Notes under the pieces: generated by a model
The model's database searches: none
The model's input: only the letters and a program-made list of their open reading frames with translations
Told to the model about the DNA's origin: nothing
Origin: Phytophthora hibernalis
Lineage: Eukaryota > Oomycota > Peronosporomycetes > Peronosporales > Peronosporaceae
Direction of reading: 5' to 3'
DNA: 64,000 nt
Assembly: GCA_012656075.1 (NCBI GenBank)
Contig: JAAKBF010000111.1
Span: 62,001-126,000, forward strand
Made by a program: the position numbers and the translations under genes
Shown: positions 1 through 10,008 of the stretch, one piece after another
How positions within the stretch are numbered: position 1 is the first letter of the stretch
Layout: every line of letters starts with the position of its first letter

Positions 1-1256
1 AAATTGCTCGTTTGGGTGTTCGAACTCTCTCACTTCTGATTGGAGAATCTGGTGTGATTCTCAGTTAAGTGGGGAGATATAACGGGGTACACCGACGTGT
101 ACCCAAGCTACATAAAGAGTGACATTTGTCACTCTTTAGAGTCCATGGTGCATGGTACCGGTTGGCTGTGAGCTAACCATGGACGCTCTTTAACTTTTAC
201 TATAGATGATTTAGAGTTTAGATGCTACAATCTTAACTCAACTAAAAATAGTCAGCCTTTATCTTGCTATCAAACCCGCAGACAGTCCCCTTAGGCCGGG
301 AACTGTGAACGTATCGTTCACTGAGAGTCTTTGCTCTCTTACGCTTCCTCAAGGCAAGGTGCTGTATGACCCCGTTACACTCGTCGAGTTGGCGAGGGCC
401 TGGACTAGTCGGCCCGCAGTCCGTGGCGTGACTTAAGAACACTCTTTGCGTAACTTAAATAAGCGCAATGAGATATACCGGAAGACTCGCAAAATGTTAG
501 TGCAAGCCATTGTCACCGAGCCATGGATCTGTGTTGAGCAGCGCGTGCAAGGGCGATATAATTTAGTGGTCATCGGAATTGCCCCTTTAGAGCGGCAATT
601 CGGACGTAAATAGTACTGACATATAATTTTATCGGACCAGTGGGTGATTTACATCGGATATCTGAGCCTCCGAGTTGCCGAAACAACTGCAAGCCACAAT
701 ACCGGTAGTACATTTACCGTTTTTTTGTTTTGAAACACGAAAAAGAGTTGCACCTGACATTGGCTTTGAGACGGAGTGGTAGTATACAAACTCATTATAG
801 CCACAATCCGTGTGTAGATCAGGTAGGACTTGTGATTTTATTTAGGCGATGCGGTATACTACTGGCAACATGCTAGCCGGATATCAAAATGTAGACAAAG
901 TACGCTAGACCAATATGCAGCATCTGCTTGTGCAGTTCCACATAACACGAGTTGGCGAACGCTAAATGGGAGGGCCTCGAAGGGTCTCTAATTTACTTTC
1001 CTTGGGCAGATAAAGAACCGGTAAATGATTTTGCGCGGATAACTAGTCTATAGCAGGTATACGTGGAGGATTAAATGGTATAATACCTTAAGTACATGTG
1101 CATTGAAGAGAGTAATGTAAGTTCGAAAATGAGTGTACTACCAACGTGAAGTAAGCCAACATTATACCTGTTCCAGGTCCAGCCATCTTGTAGGAGCAGC
1201 CCCACTACGTCGTACATACTCACATCCAGTACACAAGATACGCGAGACCCGCGAAA
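1..1256. other. No gene recognised
   Basis: No open frame here has recognisable coding character on either strand; the only long frame (242-442, minus) has no family features. The stretch is moderately AT-rich and contains one perfect hairpin (listed separately) and an imperfect inverted pair built on CCATGG around 143-182. It may be old transposon debris. Confidence 0.5.
113..138. repeat. Perfect hairpin, 12-bp arms
   Basis: TAAAGAGTGACA at 113-124 is followed after 2 nt by its exact reverse complement at 127-138. A second imperfect inverted pair lies immediately downstream. No gene or recognisable element is attached, so the role is unknown. Confidence 0.6.
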
Positions 1257-1424
1257 ATGACGCCTAAGTACAGCAGCACAAAGACCGAGCCGGTGCTGCC
1301 GCTGAAGGCCGACGCGATTTCCGCTATCATTGCTTGGACAGATATCAAAGTAAATGATTTGAAAGGAAATAATACGTCGTCGATGTTAGTTTCGTGGGGT
1401 CAGATTGCTAAACCAACCCCATAG
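1257..1424 (+). CDS. Small hypothetical ORF, 55 residues
   Basis: ATG at 1257, TAG at 1422-1424. The product begins MTPKYSSTKTEPVLPLKADA, followed by a short hydrophobic stretch with one Trp. The base composition is more GC-rich and codon-like than its surroundings. It resembles the N-terminus of some transposon-encoded DNA-binding proteins of oomycetes, but nothing after it continues the frame. It may be a truncated first exon or a chance ORF. No function is assigned. Confidence 0.25.
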   Translation: MTPKYSSTKTEPVLPLKADAISAIIAWTDIKVNDLKGNNTSSMLVSWGQIAKPTP

Positions 1425-2019
1425 GTGTCTCCTGCCTCAAAGCAGCAGATAACTCCAAATCTGAATCTCCTGCCTCAAAGTAGGAGATGAATCGCTTCAA
1501 CTTCCAGGATTCAAATCTGAAGTTTAAATCGTGAAGGTGGTGATAATAGCCACACCGGCCATCATGGCGGGAGAAAGAGAGTGCACAGTGTGCACTCTCG
1601 TTCTCACACACTGCACTGTGCTGTCCTCAGCATGAAAATTTTTATGCAAGAATTCTGAAGTCGACAATGCAGACACCTCGCCCGTACGCCAGATCGTAGC
1701 CGTTCAGCCTCCGGATCACATATCACTCACGAGTCCAAAAGGCGCAGAAAAACAAGTGGTTCTGAAGGACAACAGGTGTTAAATCCATATCATGAAGGAT
1801 GACACTAAGCAAATATCAGGAGTCCCGTTCGCATCATCGGACTTGTTCCTATGATCCTATCGTAGTGACGTTTTGTGCATAATTTTGTGCAGATGCATTA
1901 ATTTTATTACGAAAATAGTCCTGATAAAGAAACGAAGCCTTGATTCGGGGCAATTCATACCCGACTAGAGGTTCGCGTACAAGTACCAACGGTTATACAT
2001 GCTACTTAAAAGACATCAA
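1425..2019. other. Intergenic; short repeats only
   Basis: No gene seen. The motif CTCCTGCCTCAAAG occurs twice (about 1430 and 1469). A hairpin with 10-bp arms (GAGAGTGCAC, 1577-1586 and 1590-1599) is present. The right edge is the TA target site of the pogo element. Confidence 0.5.
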
Positions 2020-2021
2020 TA

Positions 2022-2047
2022 CCGTAAACCACGGGTTCAACGCAACG
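2022..2047 (+). repeat. Left terminal inverted repeat of pogo element
   Basis: It matches the reverse complement of 3599-3623 with one mismatch (A at 2041 region versus C). A TA target site lies at 2020-2021. Confidence 0.85.
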
Positions 2048-2049
2048 CA

Positions 2050-3499
2050 CGGATATAGTGCAACACCACGTAAAAACGTCAGAAAAAGGGCTGTATGTGA
2101 TATATTGATAAGGGTACAAAATACGGCATTTCTTGAAGGCCTTCATCACGGACACATACATGGGCTGTCATAATCCTGTCATCCCCGGAGGAAAGAACGC
2201 GAGTTGCGGGCAGCATTCTGGCAACGCGTTGCGGACCGAAGTCATCTTGTGAGTCTTCAAACTGTCGAGAATGAACAGCTTGCATACGTCAACTGACGCT
2301 TTCGAGACCTTTAGTGAAACAGAGTCACAATTAGTAAATGCCAATACAAGCCAATTACCAAAAGACGTACCCTTTCAATCCAGTCAAGCATAACTGTAGC
2401 GTCACAGTATGCTTTTTTCTGCACGGTGTGCTCGACGGTTCCAAAGCCAAAAGCCGGGTTGAACACCTCTTGGGAGACTGGACCACCGGGTACACCTGCG
2501 AATACGACTAAATGAGGCAGCTTGTGGCCCGTGACCGACGCTGCCAGGAATACCGACACGCGGAAGCCATTGACCGAGCCTCCTACAGATATAGTCAAAT
2601 CGTCAGAAAAGTTCATAAAATACTGAAATAGACATCATCACCTTGCACAATATCAACCGTTGAAGCCCCCACAAAGTCGTCCGTAGTGCGCCCATTAATG
2701 TCGATATAGACGGCAGTTTGGTCCATGTTGTAGACGGAAGAATACTTCTCATGCCCGTCCAGATAGCCGAGAATGCCGTCCTCCTCTACCGTGTGCTGTA
2801 TAGAGTGCGAGAACACGTTCGCAACAGCCTACAAGCATACATGTACAGACAGCATATGAGTGATACAGGAATGAACAGTAATTGTCCAAAGTAGTAACGT
2901 ACCTCAATATCAGACCGTTTCTTACGGCCCTTGTGCGTGATACGCCGCACCGTTAGGCGGTTGCGCTTCAGGAAACGGCGGATGGACATCAGGTTGGCCG
3001 CCCTTGAGCGGGAAGCGAACAGGGCAGGGCCAAACTTGGAGTGAATGAGGAGCAGGCACTTGGTAGACACACAAAGATATCTATTTGTTCGCATGTCGAC
3101 AATCCATTCGAGGAGCATGCATACAGAAAGCGACAAAAATACAGTTAGATTTTTTTAAACATACCGTTTAGGGACCTCTGCTCGAGCTCGGGTTGCTGCA
3201 CGTATACGTGTGCGTGCGGGGTTGGGCCGGCGAACCACTGGTTGGGGTGCGATGCGGCGATGAGAGACGCGTCCTTCTTCCAGCGATGAAGTGTCGATAG
3301 GTCGACCCCAATAGCAGCCGCAACCGCCACCACGGTATCACTCGTTGACTCGAGCAACATGAGAGCCTATAGAAACGGGAAAGTAAGCTAGAACCTTTTA
3401 AAGGAAATTTGACTTGATACGTACACGCAGCTTCTTCTTGTTGGTGTTTTTAGGGCTCCTGGGTATACTGCGAGCGGAGAGTAGAATGATGGAGGTCAT
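2050..3499 (-). pseudogene. Pogo-like transposase, six exons, inactivated
   Basis: Exons inferred from frame and splice signals: 3499-3425, 3366-3165, about 3120-2903, 2828-2642, 2582-2371, and 2308 to about 2050. Donors are GTACGT, GTATGT, GTACGT, GTGATG and GTACGT; acceptors are CTATAG, TTGTAG, CTGTAG and CTAAAG. Exon 2 carries a helix-turn-helix (LSTLHRWKKD). Exon 3 has the CENP-B-type motif IRRFLKRNRLTVRRITHKGR. The DDE core is spread over exons 4-6 (first Asp in YNMDQTAVYID, second in FILDSLKTH). Damage: the acceptor of exon 3 lacks AG, an in-frame TGA lies at 2170-2168, and the third catalytic Asp is Tyr (QPMYVSVMK where this family has QPMD). The family role is cut-and-paste transposition in the nucleus. 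Splice sites are otherwise intact, so decay is recent. Confidence 0.85.
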
Positions 3500-3598
3500 T
3501 TGCGCGCGAGATATTTGAGCTGGGTGACATGGAGGCTAGTTGACTTTTTACCGGTAAAAACTAGACAAAATTTAAATAGACGACGACTTTTTACACCT

Positions 3599-3623
3599 GT
3601 TGCGGTGAACCCGTGGTTTACGG
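3599..3623 (-). repeat. Right terminal inverted repeat of pogo element
   Basis: Inverted partner of 2022-2047, followed by TA at 3624-3625. This is the transcription-upstream end of the transposase gene. Confidence 0.85.
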
Positions 3624-3626
3624 TAT

Positions 3627-4031
3627 CGCCACAGTGGTGTTATAGCGCGCGATTGATGGTTGAATTTAGGCGGGATTTTTCCGTTTATTACAAATCTGGG
3701 TCCACTCCTACGATCCAGTACTACTGACAGTACTACAGTAATTGACCGATTCCGGACGCCAGTCCGGATGAAAACCATACGGAGCAACAGAGCCATTCCA
3801 GAAACGAGATGCCCAATCGGCATCGAGTTATTAATTCCGGATGGCAGTGGATAGGTACACAATACAATTCATTGATTGGTATGGCTATTATCAATTACAT
3901 GAATTGCATACAAATCTGTTTGCGACAGGTCGGTTCCCTTCCCACTCGAGAATTTGCGCCGCGTACTCCTCAAGCCCCCAAGCTCTCAAGATCACTGTGC
4001 GTACCAATGCCGCCACCCCATCCCCACCCAC
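3627..4031. other. No gene recognised
   Basis: Short overlapping frames on both strands show no family features. The last ~30 bases (C-rich, CCCCATCCCCACCCACG) resemble the bases upstream of the tRNA-like sequence at 54435-54503. Confidence 0.45.
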
Positions 4032-4100
4032 GCCAGAGTAGCTCAGCGGAAGAGCGGGGGCTTTGCCTCCAGATCGCTGGTTCGAACCCAGCTTCCGGCA
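4032..4100 (+). tRNA. tRNA-like sequence, 69 nt, abnormal anticodon arm
   Basis: An A box (TAGCTCAGCGG) and a perfect B box (GGTTCGAACC) are present. The D stem is GCTC/GAGC and the T stem GCTGG/CCAGC. The acceptor stem GCCAGAG/TTCCGGC has one A-C mismatch, and A is the discriminator. The anticodon arm is about 3 nt too short: GGGG-CTTTGC-CTCC leaves no standard 7-nt loop, so no anticodon can be assigned. It could be a tRNA pseudogene, the head of a tRNA-derived SINE (known in Phytophthora) or part of the neighbouring Crypton. Its 3' end lies 131 nt from the Crypton stop codon, facing it. Confidence 0.6.
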
Positions 4101-4231
4101 AACCTTGTACGATGATCCGTGTGTCGTGGCTCTATGCGGACAGGATACAGATGGAGTCCAGCTATGCAAGGTCAACAGCTGACCACAGGTGAGACGGAGG
4201 TGTATATGCATCAGCGATGGACCCATTCGCC
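4101..4231. other. 131-nt spacer between tRNA-like sequence and Crypton 3' end
   Basis: No coding frame is evident. The spacer of the second Crypton (54304-54434) has exactly the same length but only patchy sequence similarity (for example ACACAC near the tRNA end). Confidence 0.5.
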
Positions 4232-6508
4232 TTAAGAGCAAGGTATTAGGCGCTGAGCGAGCGATAAGCGTCTGGATGGGAGGTTCACAGACGACGCCAA
4301 CGCTTTCGCAATGACGACGCCTTGGTGGTTGGTTTTTGCTGTCGAAGGTATGCAAGCGCTCGTTTGCGGTGCGATCCATCGCCACAGCTGCTTCCAGGCT
4401 CGGTATGCCTCTTCGTTGGATCGATCAGGTTGCGCTTGGTAAAGTACTTGCACAATGTCGATCGACGCTTTCGCATCCGCTTGTTTGTTTGTTTTGCTCT
4501 TTCTTCCCTTAGACCGTTTCCCATATGCGGTTCGTGTACCAGTTGAGGACGCAGCCAGCAAGTGTCGATGCTGCAGCGGGAGAAGGAGCCGTAACCAGCA
4601 ACTGCGACGGACCAGCGGCAACACTCTCCATTTGAGCGTGTGATTCGTGATCGGTAGGGGTTCTGGTCAAGCCCTCTACAGCGTCTTCTACACGACCAAG
4701 TCGGTCACTGATCACTGTGAGCTGGCTCAAGATGCTCGTCAAGGTGGATGCGAGCAGCGTGTCCCCTCCAGTGGCAGCACTGCTGACCTGAGCGTGATTG
4801 ACGGTGCGCCATCTCGCAGCAACGTGGCACCTCCATTCGCAGCACGTCTCAGTGGTGATTCGGCAGCCAAGACGCGCGTTCGTGGCAGTGATGCCTCTAT
4901 CAAGTTCATACAGGTAGCGCGGTACCGTAAATCACGGCGATCATGCAAGGCCGTAAAAGTAGAAACCAAGTCAAATCGTAAAAGTATGCTTGAAGCTGTA
5001 TAAATTAATTGACCATATCACATACAAATGCTTCGTCGAATTGGCAAAGAAAATACAGACTAATGGTGTTTTTACGAAAATGTTGCATGTTCGCCGTGCC
5101 TTGCATGATCGCCTTACGGTACGTGTGCTGATTTGGTGGTGGTGTTCTTTGCCGATTCTAATACTGCTTCCATGTTCATTAATAGCGCGGCGAATGTGGC
5201 GTCCACTACATCTTGGGCGACGTTCTACCGTGGATCAAGAGAGCCTAGGACGTTTTGGAATAGCTCGTCCTGCAGCGTGATTAGCTGGCCAAATTCCGCC
5301 GCACTCAACCACTGCTGCAGATCACCGATAGTTGGTGTTGCCACAGGTAAGTCGGGGGCTTAGTACCCGCGAGAACCTTGTCTACTCTTTGATCTTCACG
5401 CGTTGTTGTTCCTTATTGGCAAACGCCTTTGTAAGCGACTCCAACAGCCAAGCTCCACGCATAGAGATCCACTGGATCAACAGTTTTGGCGAGGCGTTGG
5501 CGTACGCGGGAGACCTCGCCTCAAGGAGTGGCTGGTCATATTTGGGGTGGCGCCTTTACGCAGCGCGGGGGCATCTCTTTCAGGATATCCCTGATAACTT
5601 CGGTAATTTGGCCTGCCATATTGGGACGCTTTCGTTCACGTTTCAGCGCTGGTTGGCTTCCGGACTCTGTATCATTTTGCAGGTTGTCCCAGTATAATAC
5701 GGCCTCTTCCTGGGTGTACGTATGTCCGCCAGGCAGGTCTGAGACGGCAAACCGTGGTAAGAGCGGGAACAGGTACTCAGACGGTTCATCGTAACAAACG
5801 AAAAGGAGGCCGAACGAGTGGAGCATACACTGCTGCCACCTTGAGGGGGCTTCTATATGGAGACGCCCTGGACAACTGACGTCTATATGCGAGCAATATG
5901 CAGGAACAGGTCGCCGGATGCCGCGCGTGATAGTTGCTGCTTGCGAGCGAAACAGGTATCGATTGCCCTTCCAAAGATGTGCCACATCATCGCCAGGAGG
6001 GCTGCGTCGTGAATGGGCTTCAACCCCGTTAGCAACTAGATGTTCTACTAACACGTACATATCACTGATAGTACACCCCGGTGCGTCCTTCGTTTGCACA
6101 TTTGAGCGGAGGTTGCGTTTTTCAATTGCGCTTTGCCATCTTGTCACGAATTTTAGCCACACGCTGCGAGTCGGAGAGGGAGCTTGGATAGCGCTCACGC
6201 AATCTATTCAATACTTAGGAGTAGTATCCGAGGGCTGTTGGCTTAGACAACAGCCCATCGGCAGCTCGAGCTCTAGAGCTCTTCTTGGTCTGCAAGAAAA
6301 TCGTAAACTCGGTTAGTAGGGAGTAGAAATTTTGCATAGGGAGGCTGGCTTCTTGAGCGTGTGAGCAATGTATGCCATTCAAAGCCTCTCTAGTTAATCC
6401 TATAGATATTAAAAACTCATCAAACAACTTTTCAGCAGCCGGCTCTTGGTCCATCACCCCAGATGGGGTGTCGAGAACTCGCGTCGCCCTCCGCATCATG
6501 GCCGACAT
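4232..6508 (-). pseudogene. Crypton tyrosine recombinase, copy 1 (broken)
   Basis: The N-terminal core-binding region (6508-6130) contains KPTALGYYS and RLRERYPSSLSDSQRVAKIRD. The catalytic domain follows, with the first Arg in WHIFGRAIDTCFARKQQL (about 5990-5930), the H-x-x-R box in TSHSLRRG (about 5530-5510), and then WISMRGAWLLESLTKAF. At the expected catalytic Tyr (about 5411-5420) the codon is lost to a 1-nt deletion. The downstream REDQRV segment is still readable. The C-terminal part (5350-4232) has a heptad-like stretch (LTSILSQLTVISDRLGRVED) and a Trp-rich tail (AYRAWKQLWRW). There are several frameshifts, one nonsense codon (about 5230) and an inserted MITE. Tyrosine recombinases of Cryptons integrate circular DNA by site-specific recombination. 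The family call rests on the R/HxxR motifs and overall layout shared with 52299-54303. Confidence 0.75.
4925..5119. mobile_element. 195-bp pogo-type MITE inside Crypton
   Basis: Ends are inverted: CCGTAA...GGCGATCATGCAAGGC at the left and the same, minus 5 bp, at the right on the other strand. TA flanks both sides (4923-4924, 5120-5121). The left terminus CCGTAAATCACGG differs at one base from the pogo terminus CCGTAAACCACGG at 2022. Conceptual removal of the insert with one TA leaves the Crypton frame open across the site, showing a secondary insertion. It has no coding capacity. Confidence 0.8.
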
Positions 6509-6580
6509 CGCTGATCGAACGCAAATTACTTGTGGTTATCTATCCTGGTAGTATGATGGTTTCTTGCTATTTTAGTGAAA

Positions 6581-7556
6581 TGTGGTGTAGCGAATTATCT
6601 TTCGCCGCCGCTGCTGTCGCCACTGATTGACAAGCAGAATCCCGTTGGAGAGAATGTGCGACGGGGCGGAGATTGTTCGAGAACATCAGCGGAAGAGTGA
6701 CAAGGCACAAGAGCGAGGCGAAGTACGGCACACCAAGTTCAGCAAGAGGTCGTCACCGAAAAGATCTCCGGACCGTGGTCTTTGGCGAGTAGTCGCTGCC
6801 GGTTGTCCAAGGAAGATATCCGCGTCGTGCCCTTGGTGAGCAGCCACAACCGGAAGATATGCCGGATAGGGCTCTTAGAGCTCTGTCGAGCAGTCGTCGA
6901 GGACTCGGTGGTTTCACAACGGACGAGTTCACACTAGATATTTGTATATGGCATAGGAAAGAATAGTATAGAGATAAGCGCTCGCAGAGCGCAACAAACA
7001 GAGCAGATTTTCCTTCCGATCGCAAGAGTCAAGTTCGGTTACGGTAAGTGTCCGTAGCGTCTGGTCCCGCTTGATCGCCAGGATTATGCCTGCCGGTGGA
7101 CACGTAGGTTGAAGAGACCAAGTGTTCATCCACTCGGCAAGTCCAAGAAGCTAGATTGTCTGATTGAGTTGCTGCGTGTGCAGAGAACGAGAGAGCTCGT
7201 TCGACCAAGGGAGTGCTACCGAAGCCTCCTTCCTACCTACCCGCCGGAGCTTTGCCCCGGCACCCTCGCTTACCGGCTGAAAAAGTCCTGGACCCTTCCT
7301 TCTGATGGCCAGCGAGGTTTATTTGTGTGTGGGCGTGTATTGCAGACTAGCCGTGCTCGTGGTTAGTGCTGTGAGGTTGATTGGTTGTCTTACCGACAAG
7401 TCGTAGTACGCAGGGTCAGACCAACCTGGTGCTAGGGCTGAATCAAAGCCTTCAGGTCAAGACTTCGCCCAATTTCCACATCGTCTTTGCAAACGAGGTG
7501 TGGGTTGTGGGTGGGAAAACTACCAGGACATGGTTCTGGCGTGTTCCTACACCACA
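6581..7556 (+). repeat. 5' LTR of Chronos-type Gypsy element 1
   Basis: It begins TGTGGTGTAG and ends CTACACCACA, a perfect 10-bp terminal inversion, and is directly followed by the primer-binding site at 7557. It contains ACTAGATATTTGTATATGG, a promoter-like block also seen in the LTRs of the element at 30763-44309 (CACTGGATATTTGTATT), so the two LTR families are related. The first ~390 bp are repeated in inverted orientation at 27115-27530. Small frames inside it (for example 7109-7366) are not considered genes. Confidence 0.75.
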
Positions 7557-7580
7557 ACTGGTGCCGCGACCCGGGATTGG
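7557..7580 (+). other. Primer-binding site of Gypsy element 1
   Basis: TGGTGCCGCGACCCGGGA directly follows the LTR end. The same sequence occurs on the minus strand at 43394-43417 next to the LTR of the intact element. LTR retrotransposons prime minus-strand DNA synthesis from a tRNA 3' end at this point. Confidence 0.8.
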
Positions 7581-7656
7581 TGTGACCTTCTGTGTGTTGT
7601 GGATCGTTTGCAGGCAACCAAGTTACGAGCAAAAAACAAGTGTGAGAGAGAAGAAA

Positions 7657-9944
7657 ATGGCGAAAGAATCGACAGCGGTCCCAGCTCCTCCGATGAAATC
7701 CGACAGCAACCGTGGCGAACCTTCGGGCTTGCCGCCGGTGGTTCCGCGTACGGCAGGCATTACCGAGCGCTCGATCAGCTTCGAGGACTCAGCGGGCGAT
7801 CTCGACGCCAATGACGACTATGATGACCTGGGGAGAAGGTGAACGAGCCAGCGATGGTGACGCCCGATTCCCCGGAAGGCGCGAGGCTGGCAGTAACAGG
7901 CAGTGGAGGACTGTGGTCGCTGACGCGGGACCTCGCGGATCAGCTAGACGAGGTCGCAGGACCCGAGCCATCATATGCAGAAGATGATGATGAAGAGTGG
8001 GTTCCTGCGAGGACGGAGACGACCTCGACCCCGCCGCGTGGAACCCGTCCACCAATCAATGGTGACACTCCAATCGCGAACAAGGTCCTCGGCTGATGTC
8101 TCGAGATGATGCGAATGGACAGCGCCTGGATACCGATGTTCACGCCGAAACCTGTTCGTCAAGCTGTCTGGGAGGACATATGCAACGAAATTGCGTGGCC
8201 GGTGAACTCAACGAGCTCTCGTCAAGTGGCTGACGACACGGTTTCTCTCCTGATGACGATGGGCTTAGAAGCTCAGACGTACCCATCTGACGCTGCGCTG
8301 AGAGACTGGTCAGCATCGGACGCCGGAGCTGACCTTCAGAAATGGAAGAAGAAGCTGCGCATAGCGTTCGGTGCCAGTCATACTCAAAAGCCGCCCGTGG
8401 CGCACCGAGCTGGAGAGGTGGTAGATCTGGCGTCTGTTTCGTTGCCCCATACCCCCAAGAAACGAGAGAACACCGATGCAGATGGAATGAAGGCGGGTGG
8501 AGCATTTGCAACCTCAAACGAGCGCTCCCCGTACTTCCAAGACTCGCCCATGGTGACACCTCGCTCGGCTAAACGTACGGCACGTATTGCACGTGAGACC
8601 GAGGTCTCAAATGCACCACTGAATTCGAAACGCGAATCCGGACGACGTCCTGGTTGGAGATTGTTTGGTAACGATGACTCATCGGATGATGGACGTGGCC
8701 TGCTGGATTCGGATGGAGTAGATGATGACATGGCTGCGGAGTTTGCGCGACAAATGCGAGAAGCCAGCGATATGATAAGTATGGAGTCGACGCCGAAACT
8801 CGAAATCGCGACGCACCGACCTCTTGCTTTAATCAAGCAATATTTCGGACTCCGCGACAAGCAAGAGAATTCGATGCAGTGGCTCCGAGCGTTTGTGTAC
8901 GAGATGAAAGGAACGCATACCCCACCGAACGAGTGGTGAATGGCATTCGAGCTGAGTCTATGAGACGGAGCCCTTCACTGGTACCGTCAACTCCCAAAGA
9001 AGACTCGACGTGATTGGCAGCTCCTCAACGCGGAGCTCATCAAGTACTACTGTTCGCAGTATAACGAGTCGGCAAAGACTCAGTATTACTCAGCGGGGCG
9101 CAAAGTCAAGGAGCACATTTGCGACTATCTGAACCGACTTAATGGTTATGCCCGGAATGCCGGTGTTCGATTTACTAACGGTGGTCGAGAGGCAAAATTT
9201 CACGTCCGACGTTTCCTGAAGACCTGCGGTGCCAAAACCTCCAAGATTGTCTCGGACACTTGCAAGTCAGTGACATCCACAACCTTGAGAGCATGATCAA
9301 CGAAATCTTGAAGATGGAAGATCCCAGCTCAGCTAATGTGACGACGCAGTCATCCGGCCGGAGCCGTGACTCACCCCGAGGTCGTGACAGCTCTCAATGA
9401 CATGACGACCAACGTCCCGGCGATACCCATCGCAACGACTACCGAATTCCGCCGCGCGTTATGCTGGCCGACGCTACGGTAACGGATCTAATTGCTGCGC
9501 TCCAAGCCCAAGATCCAATTGGTGACCATACCGAGTACTCGGAGGACCACCAAGACGATTACGAGGGTGAAGAACAAGAGTATTGGCCAGACCACAATGA
9601 CGATGAGCTGGATGATGGCAATGTCTCCGAAGGCGATGACCGACACCTCGCCGCAGCTAATGAAAATGAACGGCGACGGAACCAATGGCAGGTCCGATAA
9701 CCGTCAGCTAAGCGGTGACCGTCCCCGCAGTCAAGACTGACGCGATGGCGGCCGATTTGGTCCGTGCGCGGCCTGCGGTGGTATCACCCACTCAGCGCAC
9801 TACTGCTACAAGCTCTGTAAGCAAGTGCACGGCGTAGGCAAGTGCGAAGCTTTCCAAGAACTCGCAAACCTCGTCAAGAACAAGGATGACAAGAAGGACC
9901 ACTCTCCAGAACTCCACTCTCTCATATTTGAGCATTTAAACTAG
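7657..9944 (+). pseudogene. Gag of Gypsy element 1 (broken)
   Basis: It starts with ATG at 7657 (MAKESTAVPAPPMKSDSNRG). Frames continue as 7839-8096 (ending PINGDTPIANKVLG), 8106-8939 (ending MQWLRAFVYEMKGTHTPPNEW) and degenerate frames up to a zinc-knuckle region CAACGGITHSAHYC / CKQVHGVGKC, ending at 9944 with TAG. Each block has a counterpart in the gag of the element at 30763-44309 in the same order. Gag forms the particle that packages retrotransposon RNA. Several frameshifts and the TGA after PPNEW inactivate it. Confidence 0.75.
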
Positions 9945-10008
9945 GCAGCCCGCCAACTGAAACTGGGTTGGTCCCTGAGAACCCGCGGTATACGCAGATT
10001 GTATCTTC

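Larger units (their letters stand above)
2022..3623 (-). mobile_element. Complete pogo/Tigger-type DNA transposon (1.6 kb)
   Basis: The element is bounded by terminal inverted repeats of about 26 bp that differ at one position (2022-2047 and 3599-3623, starting CCGTAAACCACGGGTTCA). TA dinucleotides lie immediately outside both ends (2020-2021, 3624-3625). TA target duplication and a DDE transposase with an N-terminal HTH/CENP-B-type region are hallmarks of the pogo branch of Tc1/mariner. The single gene inside is on the minus strand and is broken, so the copy is immobile by itself. The CCGTAAA terminus recurs in the MITE at 4925-5119. Confidence 0.85.

Noticed and set aside
242..442. 66-residue minus-strand frame
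   Set aside because: No recognisable features, unusual composition, no upstream or downstream support.
3891..4385. 164-residue minus-strand frame crossing the tRNA-like sequence
   Set aside because: It spans the tRNA-like block and the end of the Crypton without sharing the Crypton frame; no domain seen.
5536..6198. 220-residue minus-strand frame as an intact protein
   Set aside because: Only parts of it match the recombinase; the middle part is out of frame with the catalytic motif GRAIDTCFARK, so it is a frameshifted remnant.
7109..7366. 85-residue plus-strand frame
   Set aside because: Falls inside the LTR 6581-7556; no family features.
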